A DNA stretch of 64,000 bases from Yoonia sp. GPGPB17 (lineage in GTDB: Bacteria > Pseudomonadota > Alphaproteobacteria > Rhodobacterales > Rhodobacteraceae). The first letter of the stretch is position 1. Every line of letters begins with the position of its first letter. The position numbers were made by a program, and so were the translations under genes. Shown here one piece after another: positions 19,697-28,612 of the stretch. Where the stretch lies: NCBI RefSeq assembly GCF_037892195.1, contig NZ_JATACI010000002.1:124001-188000 (forward strand). The letters are read 5' to 3'. The notes beneath the pieces were generated by a model that saw nothing but the letters and a program-made list of their open reading frames with translations, had not been told where the DNA came from and searched no databases.

Positions 19697-22456
19697 ATGA
19701 TGGGTTCCCGGATCGCGGCCGTGCTTGGGCCGACAAACACCGGCAAGACGCACTATGCGATTGAGCGGATGCTGTCATACCGGACCGGCGTGATTGGCCT
19801 GCCGCTGCGGTTACTTGCGCGCGAGGTTTATGACCGGATTGTCGCCGTGCGCGGCCCGGGTGTTGTTGCATTGGTCACAGGGGAAGAGCGGATCGTGCCA
19901 CCGCGCGCGGCATACTGGGTCTGCACGGTCGAGGCGATGCCGGAAGGCATGGGGTGCGATTTTCTGGCAGTAGATGAGATTCAGCTTTGTGGCGATCTTG
20001 AGCGAGGCCATGTCTTTACCGACCGCTTGCTGAATGCCCGAGGATTGCATGAGACGCTGTTTCTGGGTGCTGAAACGATGCGCGATGCGATTTCCGCCAT
20101 GGTGCCTGATGCGCATTTCATGCGGCGCGAGCGGATGTCGCAATTAACCTACTCTGGTTCAAAAAAGATAAGCAAAATGCCTGCTCGGTCTGCAATTGTG
20201 GGTTTTTCGGTTGAAAATGTCTATGCGATAGCAGAGCTGCTGCGCCGGACAAAAGGGGGGCTGCTGTCGTCATGGGCGCGTTATCACCCCGCACGCGCAA
20301 TGCGCAGGTCGAGATGTATCAGAATGGTGATGTCGATTATCTAGTGGCGACGGACGCCATCGGGATGGGCCTCAATCTTGATATCAGCCATGTCGCGTTT
20401 TCGTCGCTGACCAAATTTGATGGCCGCCGGATGCGTCATTTGCAGCCCGAAGAACTGGCACAGATTGCCGGGCGCGCCGGGCGGCATGTTGAGAACGGCA
20501 CGTTCGGTGTGACGGGTGAAGCGCCGCCTTTGGATGAGGGTGTGGCGCAGGCAATTTGCGATCACCGGTTTCAGTCCGTCAAAAAATTGCAGTGGCGCAA
20601 CAGCCGTTTGCAGTTTGGTTCTGTCAAACGCCTGATCGCCACTCTCGAAGAACGCACAGACGACTTTTGGCTGACGCGGGTTCGCGAAAGCGATGACCTT
20701 GCCGCGCTCAAGGCGCTGGCGATGGACGACGAGGTGGCGGCGCGCGCGAGCGATGGACCGTCGATCAAACTGCTATGGGATGTCTGCCGCATTCCCGATT
20801 TCCGGGGCATCAGCAAGGGCGAACATGCCGGTCTACTCACACATATCTACAATGATCTGCATCAGCTTGGGCATGTGTCCGCCAATTGGTTCGGGTTGCA
20901 GGTCCGGCGCATTGACCGCACCGACGGCGACATTGATACGCTCTCCAAGCGGCTGGCATATATTCGGACGTGGACGTACGTTGCGCAACGCAACGGATGG
21001 TTGCATGACGAATCCCATTGGCGGAATGAGACGCGCGCTGTAGAAGATCGACTATCAGATGCGCTGCATGGTGCATTGACGCAAAGATTTGTGGACCGGC
21101 GGACCAGTATTCTGCTTCGCTTAGCTCAAGCAGAAGGAGAGCCTTTTGGCTGACGTAAATGAAAAGGGTGAAGTCACCGTCGAAGGCGAATTCGTTGGGC
21201 GGCTGGAAGGTTTCCGATTTCGGATGGATAAGGCGGGCAGCCCCGACGAGGCTAAGACGCTACGCCAGGCATCGGTGCAGGCATTGGTGCCGCAGTTTCA
21301 TTTACTGGCGGATCGGTTCTACAACGCACCTGACCCCGAAATTGACTTTACCGAACAAGGTGGCCTGATGTGGGGCGATCAGGCCGTTGGCAAACTTGTC
21401 AAAGGTGATGATCCCTTCAAGCCGGGTGTCGAAGCCTTTGTCGATGACGAGGCCGGTGCTGATGTCGCCGCCAAAGTGCAGCGCCGCTTGCAGCATTTCA
21501 TCGACCGCAAAATTGCCGCCGGGTTTGAGCCGCTGTTAGGGTTGAAAAATGATGAGACGCTGACAGGCTCTGCAAAGGGTTTTGCGTTCCGCATGGCAGA
21601 AGGTTTTGGTATTATCCCTCGTGGTGAAGTGGCTGATGAAGTGAAAGCACTTGATCAGGACGCCCGCGGCGCGCTGCGCAAACACGGGGTTCGCTTTGGG
21701 CAATTCACCATTTTTATGCCGCTGTTGCTGAAACCTGCGCCGACGCGTTTGCGCCTGGTGCTTTGGTCTTTGTCCAAGGATTTGGGCGAGTTTCCCGAAA
21801 GCCCGCCGCCGGGCCTGGTAACTGTGCCTACCGTGAAAGGCGCGGCTGTCGGGTATTATGCAATGGCTGGATACCGCGCAGCAGGCGAACGCGCTGTCCG
21901 TATTGATATGCTGGAGCGTTTGGCCGACATGCTGCGCGACAAGGACAGCCGCGGTGGCTTTGAGGCAAACCCGGACATGTTGTCGATCACGGGTATGACG
22001 TTGGAGCAGTTTGCCGATCTTATGGCCGGGCTTGGCTATAAGGCCGAGAAGGGTGAGCGCGAGAAGGTGAAAGCCATCTCAACGGATGCCGTGGCTGACG
22101 CATCTGATGCCAAGGCCGAAGTACCCGACGCAACGCCAGACGAAGTTCCGGTGCAAGCACCTGCTGAGGTCGTTACACCAACGGACGAGGCACCCGCAGA
22201 AACAACACTCGAAGCACCGGATACCGGCCCCGAGATGGAAGTTTTCTACACCTTTACCTGGGGTGGTCGAGCGCCCCGCCCGGCACGCCCACAGGGCGAT
22301 GCGCGCGCCCGTGGGAAAGGCAAACCAAAGAACAAGGGCAAGCACCACAGTGGCGGTAACAAGCCACAAACATTCCAGTCCAAGCCAAAGCGTGAAAAGC
22401 AAATCGATCCGGACAATCCATTTGCCGCCGCCTTGGCGGGCTTCAAAAAGGATTGA
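19697..22456 (+). CDS. SUV3-like DEAD/DEAH helicase with C-terminal extension (two frameshifts)
   Basis: About 919 residues if repaired. Walker A is LGPTNTGKTHYA, the DExx box is VDEIQL, and helicase motif VI is QIAGRAGRH. These match the SUV3 family (mitochondrial RNA helicase relatives). The C-terminal 430 residues include a conserved unknown domain (RKHGVRFGQFTIFMPLLLKPAP) and an Ala/Glu/Pro-rich then basic tail. The frame is lost by one base in a G6 run at 20255-20260 and regained at 21119-21125, where GCTTAGC replaces a predicted GCCGGC; restoring it reads LRRLKQKESLLADVNEKG without a break. The S4-domain gene overlaps its stop. RNA decay is the likely role. Confidence 0.85.
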
Positions 22457-22825
22457 CCGACCCCCGTCCGACCATCCGGCTGGATAAATGGCTCTGGCAT
22501 GCGCGGTTCTTCAAATCGCGCAGTTTGGCTGCGGGCGTGGTGACTGGCGGCAAGGTGCGTGTAGACAGCCAACCGGTCAGCAAACCCTCCCGGGCCGTTG
22601 GGCCGGGCAATGTGCTGACGTTCATTCAGGCCAATGACACAAAGGTTGTGCGCATACTCGCCTGTGGCCAACGGCGTGGTAGAAGCGCCCGAAGCGCAGG
22701 CGCTTTATGAAGATCTCACACCGGCACCAAAAGAACGCCCGGTCGCCGCCAAAGGCGCGAACCCGCGCTATGAAAAAGGTGGACGTCCAACCAAGAAAGA
22801 TCGTCGGGACATGGGGTTAGACTAG
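22453..22825 (+). CDS. hslR: S4-domain RNA-binding protein, Hsp15-like (frameshift near 22680)
   Basis: About 124 residues after repair. The S4 domain IRLDKWLWHARFFKSRSLAA...GGKVRVDSQPVSKPSRAVGPGNVL is a textbook HslR/Hsp15 N-terminus; the family binds free 50S subunits carrying nascent chains. It starts at a TTG (22453) that overlaps the helicase stop. The frame shifts after GQRRG: bases 22679-22686 (GTAGAAGC) are one too many, and the family motif RRGPAPEAQ would be encoded there by a sequence containing GCCGGC. The tail KDRRDMGLD is in the second frame. Confidence 0.82.
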
Positions 22826-22969
22826 AGGCGCCCGAAGGGTTGGGAGATTGGCCATGCCGCGCTCCGGCACGGCATTCGGCTTTCCCAGTGAGACAATCCT
22901 CTTTGTGGCATCTTTCACTTATCAAGAACCGCGAAGAAGATTTGTCGGCCAGACGAACAAACGCGTCGA

Positions 22970-23341
22970 TTATGGGTTAACAGCGTTAAGGGCAATGCGA
23001 TTGCCTTCACTATCCTCAATCTCGGCGACAGTTCCGCCCGCACCAATATCTTTTTTGGGGTAGAGAACTCGGGCGCCCTCGGCTTTTGCCAGTTCAAGCA
23101 CCTTGTCAATATCGTCTACGTCAAAGTACAGAAGACAGCCGTTTTGCGAGGGCTTGTACGCATCGCCTTTCGCCAATGCTCCGCTTGCGCCAGGCTGATC
23201 GTCCGCTCGGGGGAAAAAAGCCATCTCATATCCATCAATGAATTGGCGATCAAATACGATATTGAAAACGCGCCCGTAGAAAGAAATTGCGCGATCCAAA
23301 TCCACGACCGGTATCTCAAAGTGGTAGATTGGATTGTTCAT
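22970..23341 (-). CDS. VOC family (glyoxalase-like) protein
   Basis: 123 residues from ATG 23341, preceded by AAGGAG. One vicinal-oxygen-chelate domain: IYHFEIPVVDLDRAISFYGRVF at the N-terminus and GGTVAEIEDSEGNRIALNAV at the C-terminus, with the usual His and Glu metal-ligand positions. The closest shape is the small PhnB/glyoxalase-like dioxygenase-superfamily proteins. Substrate unknown. It is followed at lower coordinates by about 145 bp without a gene, containing a short hairpin (ATGCCG ... CGGCAT) but no T-run. Confidence 0.85.
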   Translation of the reverse strand: MNNPIYHFEIPVVDLDRAISFYGRVFNIVFDRQFIDGYEMAFFPRADDQPGASGALAKGDAYKPSQNGCLLYFDVDDIDKVLELAKAEGARVLYPKKDIGAGGTVAEIEDSEGNRIALNAVNP

Positions 23342-23393
23342 TTTTTCTCCTTGTATGCTTCTCTGGCGTTGTGCCCCACCAGCACAAGTGCCG

Positions 23394-24428
23394 CTAGCTG
23401 ACGGTCCCAAAGGCGATCCCGGCTAACACTGCACCGGACACCCCCAGCCCGATATAGGCTGCAAACACCCGTGCCTTGACCAATGACCAAACAGCCGCCA
23501 TTGCAGGGATTGAACTGACAGCGCCAGAGATCATGAAGGCCATGGCGGCCCCGTTGCTCATGCCTTGTTCGATAAGTCCGGCGAGCAAGGGCGGGGCGAC
23601 ATAGGAGTTGAGGTAGGCGGGCATACCGACAAGTGCTGCGATTCCGATGGGCAGGACGCCTTCGCCACCAACAACGCCTGCGATCAACTCGGCTGGGACA
23701 TAGGTGACCAGCAGTGCTTCGAGCGCATAGGCCAACGCCAGCCATTTGATGAGAAAGGCCGCGTTTTGCATGAATTCCCGACCAAAGACAGTGCGGCGTG
23801 CCGGTTCGTGCCAGAATGCCCAGACCGGTTTGCCATCAAACGGGTTTGGTCCGCAGCCGCAGCCTTTAACCTTTTGTGGTTTAAGTGGATCGGAGAATAG
23901 GCCTGCACGCGTCATCGCTTTGATGGCAAATCCGCCCGCCAGTCCCAGTGCCACCGCGGCGACGGCTTTGCCGATAGCGAAGGGCCAGCCAAGTGCGGCC
24001 GCCGTTATCAGCAGTGTCGGTGGGTCGATCAGCGGGGAGGACAACCAAAACGCCATGACAGCGGCAAGCGGCGCGCCAAGCGCCAATAGGCCTGCGATGA
24101 ATGGGATAACCTCGCACGAACAGAACGGGGCGAGACCACCAAACAGGGCAGCAAGAACGATCATCCGGTTCTCGCGCCCTTGAAAGGCTTTTGCGATCAT
24201 CGCTTCAGCACCGGCGGCCTTGAGCCCTGCGATAAGCAGGACGGCGAAGACGATGTAGGGCAACGTGTTCAGCAGGGCACTGACGGCGAAGGAAATGATC
24301 GGGACAAGATTGGTAGGGTCAAGTAGGGCAACCACTACCGGTACAAGGAATGTAACGGTCCAAGGTGTTGCAAGGTATGACCGTGCGCGGTCGTTGAATG
24401 ATGGGGCATGGCCAGTCGCATCGGTCAT
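23394..24428 (-). CDS. ArsP/DUF318-type permease
   Basis: 344 residues from ATG 24428, which overlaps the arsR stop as ATGA. About eight membrane helices are visible. The family motif FCSCEVIPFIAGLLALGAPLAA (about residues 95-116) with its Cys-Ser-Cys is characteristic of ArsP_1/DUF318 permeases, as is LVGMPAYLNSYVAPPLL. A cytoplasmic loop contains CGCGPNPFDG. Relatives export trivalent organoarsenicals or other metal(loid)s. Coupling to an ArsR repressor with a C-terminal Cys pair supports metal(loid) efflux, but the actual ion is not determined here. Confidence 0.85.
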   Translation of the reverse strand: MTDATGHAPSFNDRARSYLATPWTVTFLVPVVVALLDPTNLVPIISFAVSALLNTLPYIVFAVLLIAGLKAAGAEAMIAKAFQGRENRMIVLAALFGGLAPFCSCEVIPFIAGLLALGAPLAAVMAFWLSSPLIDPPTLLITAAALGWPFAIGKAVAAVALGLAGGFAIKAMTRAGLFSDPLKPQKVKGCGCGPNPFDGKPVWAFWHEPARRTVFGREFMQNAAFLIKWLALAYALEALLVTYVPAELIAGVVGGEGVLPIGIAALVGMPAYLNSYVAPPLLAGLIEQGMSNGAAMAFMISGAVSSIPAMAAVWSLVKARVFAAYIGLGVSGAVLAGIAFGTVS

Positions 24429-24724
24429 TTTGTGGTCTCCATATCGGTGCAGCATTCTTCGAGGATGAAGGCAGCGAGGCTTTGCAAATGGTCAAAGTTT
24501 GCGCGATTGGTGATCGTGCGCCCCTGCTTGTCAGCACGCACAAGACCGGCGCTCGCCAAAAATTTCAGGTGATGTGCAAGCGTTGATGCTGGAATACCGG
24601 TCCGTTGTTGAATTTCACCAACAAGCATCCCGTCTTCACCGGCTTTGACAAGCGTCTGGAGCACCTCCATGCGCGGTTCTGAGCCCATAGCAGAGAATCC
24701 CTGAGTAGCAGTGACGATGTCCAT
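24425..24724 (-). CDS. arsR: ArsR/SmtB family metalloregulator
   Basis: 99 residues from ATG 24724 (an upstream ATG at 24739 is possible). Winged helix with recognition segment IPASTLAHHLKFLASAGLVRAD. The classical ELCVCDL metal site is absent; instead the C-terminus has EECCTDMETTK, a vicinal Cys pair placed as in ArsR proteins that sense As(III) or methylarsenite with C-terminal cysteines. It is the first gene of an operon with the ArsP-type permease. A perfect 10-bp inverted repeat lies 23-48 bp upstream and is the probable operator. Confidence 0.9.
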   Translation of the reverse strand: MDIVTATQGFSAMGSEPRMEVLQTLVKAGEDGMLVGEIQQRTGIPASTLAHHLKFLASAGLVRADKQGRTITNRANFDHLQSLAAFILEECCTDMETTK

Positions 24725-24746
24725 TTTCGTGTATCCCATATTATTC

Positions 24747-24772
24747 GATATTTCTAGTTGTATAGAAATATC
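24747..24772 (-). promoter_or_regulatory. Probable ArsR operator
   Basis: Perfect inverted repeat GATATTTCTA, six-base spacer, TAGAAATATC, in an AT-rich region immediately upstream of the arsR-permease operon. Confidence 0.75.
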
Positions 24773-24841
24773 TAGGATGCGGTCAAGATAGCGATATGCT
24801 CATCATTCTATCCCATTGATTAGGTTTTACTATTTTTGACT

Positions 24842-25324
24842 TCACCCATTGTAAAGCAGATCGAATAGCTTGCTGATCTGGTTCTGTTTGGTCTGATGCG
24901 CCTTGGCTTTGTCGATTTGCACGCACCAACTGCGCCGTTTGCCGACGGGTAAATCATCCCAAAGATCACGGGCGTCAGGGGCATCTTCAAACGCTTCTTG
25001 CAGGATCGCAGGGATCGGAACGGCGTTTTGATCGGCAATCTTGAAATGGATCGCAATCAGGTCGCCCAGTTCGATCCCAATCGCTTTTCGCAGGCGTTTA
25101 GATACCATCATATAGTGACCACCGTAGATCGGAACGAAAGCGCCTTGGTGGGCAAAACCGTTGATTTCGCCGTCGACCCGAAGTTTGGGGTATCGGTCGA
25201 AAGGAAGTTCCTTGGTCAGCGCTTTGTCCAGAACAATCCCGGGCGACATCAGCCGCTTGCCATTGAGCTCCTGCGTCAGTGTTGTTTCAAAAATGAATGG
25301 GTAGAAGTCGATCATGTCCTTCAC
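24842..25324 (-). CDS. DUF1905 / YdeI-like protein
   Basis: 160 residues. The first about 90 residues form a DUF1905 beta-barrel-like domain (FIFETTLTQELNG...PIYGGHYMMVSKRLRKAIGIELGDLIAIHF), and the C-terminal half (ILQEAFEDAPDARDLWDDLPVGKRRSWCVQIDKAK) is the helical YdeI/OmpD-associated bacteriocin-protection-like region. No signal peptide; cytoplasmic. Biological role not established. The start could also be the Met four codons in (25315). Confidence 0.8.
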   Translation of the reverse strand: MKDMIDFYPFIFETTLTQELNGKRLMSPGIVLDKALTKELPFDRYPKLRVDGEINGFAHQGAFVPIYGGHYMMVSKRLRKAIGIELGDLIAIHFKIADQNAVPIPAILQEAFEDAPDARDLWDDLPVGKRRSWCVQIDKAKAHQTKQNQISKLFDLLYNG

Positions 25325-25464
25325 TTAGGTCTGATTTTCAACCTGGCGAGCGTAGGCTTGCCGTGGTTTTCAACACTTCCCTGCGTCACTGCGTCCGTTG
25401 GACCTTGAATGCCCCAGCAGTCTAATCTAGCAAAGCGGCGTTAGATACTCGGAACCCAGCACCA

Positions 25465-25800
25465 ATGACATACATCGTCAACGACAACTGCATCGCCTGC
25501 AAATACACCGACTGCGTCGAAGTCTGCCCAGTGGACTGCTTTTACGAGGGTGAAAACATGCTGGTGATTCATCCTGACGAATGCATTGATTGCGGTGTGT
25601 GTGAGCCCGAATGCCCCGCAGATGCGATCCGTCCCGATACCGAGCCGGATATGGAAAAATGGGTTGAGTTTAATCGCAAGTATTCCGAGATGTGGCCAGT
25701 TATCATCACCAAGAAAGATCCATTGCCAAACGCTGACGAAATGGACGGCAAGGAAGGCAAGATCGAGCTGTTTTCCGAAGAGGCGGGCGAGGGCGGCTGA
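25465..25800 (+). CDS. fdxA: Ferredoxin FdxA, seven-iron type
   Basis: 111 residues. Cys spacing [21 protein letters not shown] followed by [16 protein letters not shown] is the pattern of 3Fe-4S plus 4Fe-4S ferredoxins. The acidic C-terminal tail of about 50 residues is typical of the alphaproteobacterial FdxA. It acts as a soluble electron carrier. In many Rhodobacterales it is followed by carD, as here; a terminator between them indicates separate transcripts. Confidence 0.93.
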   Translation: MTYIVNDNCIACKYTDCVEVCPVDCFYEGENMLVIHPDECIDCGVCEPECPADAIRPDTEPDMEKWVEFNRKYSEMWPVIITKKDPLPNADEMDGKEGKIELFSEEAGEGG

Positions 25801-25941
25801 TTCGGGCCTTTGAGCCGAATAAGCCATTTGAAAGACTTGGTTTTTTCGTGCCGCGACGCAGCGCTTTCAGAAGTGTCATATTTGTGATACAATGCCCCTA
25901 ATGCTGCGAACGAGTTGATACAGTTTCGTAACCGACATTCC

Positions 25942-25975
25942 CCGGCGGAGGCGCGTTGCCCCCGGCGGTTTTTTT
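25942..25975 (+). terminator. Rho-independent terminator between fdxA and carD
   Basis: Eleven-position stem CCGGCGGAGGC / GCCCCCGGCGG with two mismatches and a five-base loop, followed by seven T (25969-25975). Confidence 0.75.
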
Positions 25976-26012
25976 GTCGCTTAACAATCTGAATCGCCAT
26001 GAAAGGACGATC

Positions 26013-26519
26013 ATGAGCAAGAAGAAGTACGATTTTAGCCCGAACGAGTTTGTCGTTTACCCTGCGCATGGCGTGGGCAAGATTGTTTCGATTGAAACAC
26101 AAGAAGTTGCGGGTTTTGAGCTGGAGATGTTCGTCATCTCTTTCGAGAAAGACAAGATGACTCTGCGTGTACCGACCGATAAGGCGACAAACGTCGGGAT
26201 GCGTGCTTTGGCGACACCTGATGTGGTGAGCCATGCGATGAAAACGCTGCGCGGCAAAGCGAAGGTCAAGAAGGCCATGTGGTCGCGCCGGGCGCAGGAA
26301 TACGAGCAAAAGATCAACTCTGGTGATCTGATCGCCATTGCCGAAGTTGTGCGCGACTTGCACCGCCAGGACGACCAGCGCGAGCAGAGCTATTCTGAAC
26401 GTCAGCTTTATGAAGCCGCTCTTGAGCGTCTCACACGGGAGATTGCTGCCGTTGCTGGCAATGATGAAAACGCCGCAGCGGCCGAGATAGATTCAGTTTT
26501 GGTGAGCCGTGCCGCTTAG
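26013..26519 (+). CDS. carD: CarD family transcriptional regulator
   Basis: 168 residues from ATG 26013 (GAAAGGA upstream). The N-terminal RNA-polymerase-interacting Tudor-like domain reads FVVYPAHGVGKIVSIETQEVAG, followed by the helical DNA-binding part (LRGKAKVKKAMWSRRAQEYEQKI...). CarD stabilises open promoter complexes, in alphaproteobacteria notably at rRNA and many housekeeping promoters. It is bounded upstream and downstream by terminators, so it is monocistronic. Confidence 0.94.
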   Translation: MSKKKYDFSPNEFVVYPAHGVGKIVSIETQEVAGFELEMFVISFEKDKMTLRVPTDKATNVGMRALATPDVVSHAMKTLRGKAKVKKAMWSRRAQEYEQKINSGDLIAIAEVVRDLHRQDDQREQSYSERQLYEAALERLTREIAAVAGNDENAAAAEIDSVLVSRAA

Positions 26520-26541
26520 TCGGTAGTTTCAAAAGAAAAGA

Positions 26542-26573
26542 GGCCGTGCTTTACCCAAAGCGCGGCCATTTTT
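26542..26573 (+). terminator. Strong terminator between carD and purD
   Basis: Eleven-bp stem GGCCGTGCTTT / AAAGCGCGGCC (one G-T pair), loop ACCC, then ATTTTT. It lies between convergent genes and could act in the carD direction. Confidence 0.9.
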
Positions 26574-26593
26574 GTGCGTCTAGCCAAGGCGCC

Positions 26594-27856
26594 CTAGAGC
26601 GCGCGCCAGCCGATATCAGACCTGTAAAACCCATCATTCCAGTCGATGCCTTGTGCCATCGCATAAGCTTTCTCATGCGCTTCGGCCAGGGCGTTCCCGC
26701 GGGCAGTGATGTTCAGGACGCGTCCGCCAGATGCGGTCACTTGTCCGTCTGTCCGTGCCGTGCCAGCATGAAACACCATATGGAAGCTGTCTTCGGGTTG
26801 GCTGTCCAACCCCTTGATCACGGTGCCTTTGGCGTAGCTTCCGGGATAGCCATTAGCGGCCATCACGATGGTAAGCGCATGGTCGTCGGCCCAGTTGACT
26901 TGCACCTCATGCAGGCGCGCTTCGGCGCAGGCCTGCAGTAGATCAAGAACCTGACCGCCCAAGCGCATCATCAGACATTGGCACTCCGGATCGCCAAAAC
27001 GAACATTGTATTCCACCAAACGTGGCTGGCCGTTCTGGATCATCAACCCACAGAACAGCACACCCTGGAATGGTGTGCCGCGCTTGCGCATTTCGTCCAT
27101 GGTTGGTGTGATGATCTGATCGAGAGCCTTTTGGGTGATTTCGTCCGTCATCACCGGGGCGGGGGAGTAGGCACCCATGCCGCCGGTGTTTGGCCCGGTA
27201 TCCCCATCAAAGGCCCGTTTGTGGTCTTGCGCTGTGCCGATAGGTAGAATGGTGTTGCCATCGCAGAGGACAAAGAAAGAAGCTTCCTCACCGTCCATGA
27301 ACTCTTCAATCACGACCTCGGCACCCGCTTCACCAAAACTGCCGTCGAACATATCGTCAATGGCGGCAAGCGCTTCGGCTTCGGTCATGGCGACAATGAC
27401 GCCTTTGCCAGCGGCAAGCCCGTCAGCCTTGACAACGATAGGTGCGCCTTTATCGCGGATATAGCGCCGCGCAGCTTCGGCATCAGTAAAGTGGGCATAG
27501 GCAGCGGTGGGCGCATCCGCTGCATCGCAGATCGCCTTGGTAAAGGATTTCGAGGCTTCAAGTTGGGCTGCGTTTTGGCTGGGGCCAAAGACTAGGAGCC
27601 CCGCCTTGCGCAGCCGGTCGGCAACGCCAGCGGCCAAGGGGGCTTCTGGCCCGACGATCACAAAATCAATCGCGTTCTCTTCGGCAAAAGTTGCTACTGC
27701 GCCACCATCAAGAATGTTGATGTCAGCACAGTCTGCGATCGTGGCGATCCCTGCATTTCCGGGTGCCACGATCAGACGGTCGCATTTGGGGTTCTGTTTG
27801 ACGGCCCATGCAAGGCTGTGCTCACGTCCGCCGCTGCCCAAGATGAGAATGTTCAT
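26594..27856 (-). CDS. purD: Phosphoribosylamine--glycine ligase
   Basis: 420 residues, normal PurD length. N-terminal MNILILGSGGREHSLAWAVKQ, ATP-grasp core with KADGLAAGKGVIVA, and the family signature RFGDPECQCLMMRL. It catalyses ATP-dependent joining of glycine to phosphoribosylamine, the second step of purine synthesis. It is read convergently with carD. Nothing unusual. Confidence 0.97.
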   Translation of the reverse strand: MNILILGSGGREHSLAWAVKQNPKCDRLIVAPGNAGIATIADCADINILDGGAVATFAEENAIDFVIVGPEAPLAAGVADRLRKAGLLVFGPSQNAAQLEASKSFTKAICDAADAPTAAYAHFTDAEAARRYIRDKGAPIVVKADGLAAGKGVIVAMTEAEALAAIDDMFDGSFGEAGAEVVIEEFMDGEEASFFVLCDGNTILPIGTAQDHKRAFDGDTGPNTGGMGAYSPAPVMTDEITQKALDQIITPTMDEMRKRGTPFQGVLFCGLMIQNGQPRLVEYNVRFGDPECQCLMMRLGGQVLDLLQACAEARLHEVQVNWADDHALTIVMAANGYPGSYAKGTVIKGLDSQPEDSFHMVFHAGTARTDGQVTASGGRVLNITARGNALAEAHEKAYAMAQGIDWNDGFYRSDIGWRAL

Positions 27857-28018
27857 AGCTGCCCCTGCCTACGATGATGTTGGCCCGGTTTTACGGCGGC
27901 GGCGACGCAACCACAAGTGGCCCGCGCCGCGTTGAATATCGGCAAGCAACGCTTGGCCAATCGCATGCATCATACTAAAGTCGCGGCGGGATAACAGACA
28001 GTAAGCGAACTTGCAGAA

Positions 28019-28612
28019 ATGAAACCGATCAAAAAGGACCGGCGGCTTTGGCATCGTCTTGAAGGCTATAGCTTTCATGAACGCCCGCTAACCCGTTCGC
28101 TGGTGGATCGGCTGGAAGATGAGACCGGACATTCAATTGATGTATGCTACATCCTGATCGAGGAGTATCGCCGTTTCATGTATCTTGTTGGCAGCACCGG
28201 TGAAACCCTAGCGCCGTCACCTATCGTGAATGTGGTCTGGCAGATGCACGCGGATGACACCAAGGCCTATTTCGAAGATTTTTGCCCCCGTATCATTGGC
28301 CGCACGATCCATCATCCAGGCGATTTACCACCTTTTCAGGATGACCCGGCTTACTTGCGTACTTTGGACTACTATGCCGAGGAATTCGGCCGCGCGCAGG
28401 TACAGTTCTGGCCGGATCCCGATGTTGCCACGGTCCGCATGTCGAGTATCCTGTTTTGGATCAGCGGCATTCTGGCGATCATGCTGTCACTGCTTTTCAA
28501 CTCGATCCTGTTTGCGGGACTAGGGGCTGCCTTGTTCATTACGACGCTGTTTTTGAAGTGGAAATTTTCGTCCTTGCCACTGCGTGCGCAACGTAAGAAA
28601 GGTGTGACGTGA
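28019..28612 (+). CDS. Glycine-rich-domain-protein-like (GRDP-like) protein with C-terminal membrane helices
   Basis: 197 residues. The region NVVWQMHADDTKAYFEDFCPRIIGRTIHHPG (about residues 69-99) resembles the conserved core of glycine-rich-domain-containing proteins, where a similar vDxxWHxHxxdTxxYxxdC motif is diagnostic. Two hydrophobic helices (about 141-185) anchor the C-terminus, ending in a basic tail. Function unknown. Its stop overlaps the GTG start of xseA, so they form an operon. The family assignment is from motif memory and moderate. Confidence 0.6.
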   Translation: MKPIKKDRRLWHRLEGYSFHERPLTRSLVDRLEDETGHSIDVCYILIEEYRRFMYLVGSTGETLAPSPIVNVVWQMHADDTKAYFEDFCPRIIGRTIHHPGDLPPFQDDPAYLRTLDYYAEEFGRAQVQFWPDPDVATVRMSSILFWISGILAIMLSLLFNSILFAGLGAALFITTLFLKWKFSSLPLRAQRKKGVT

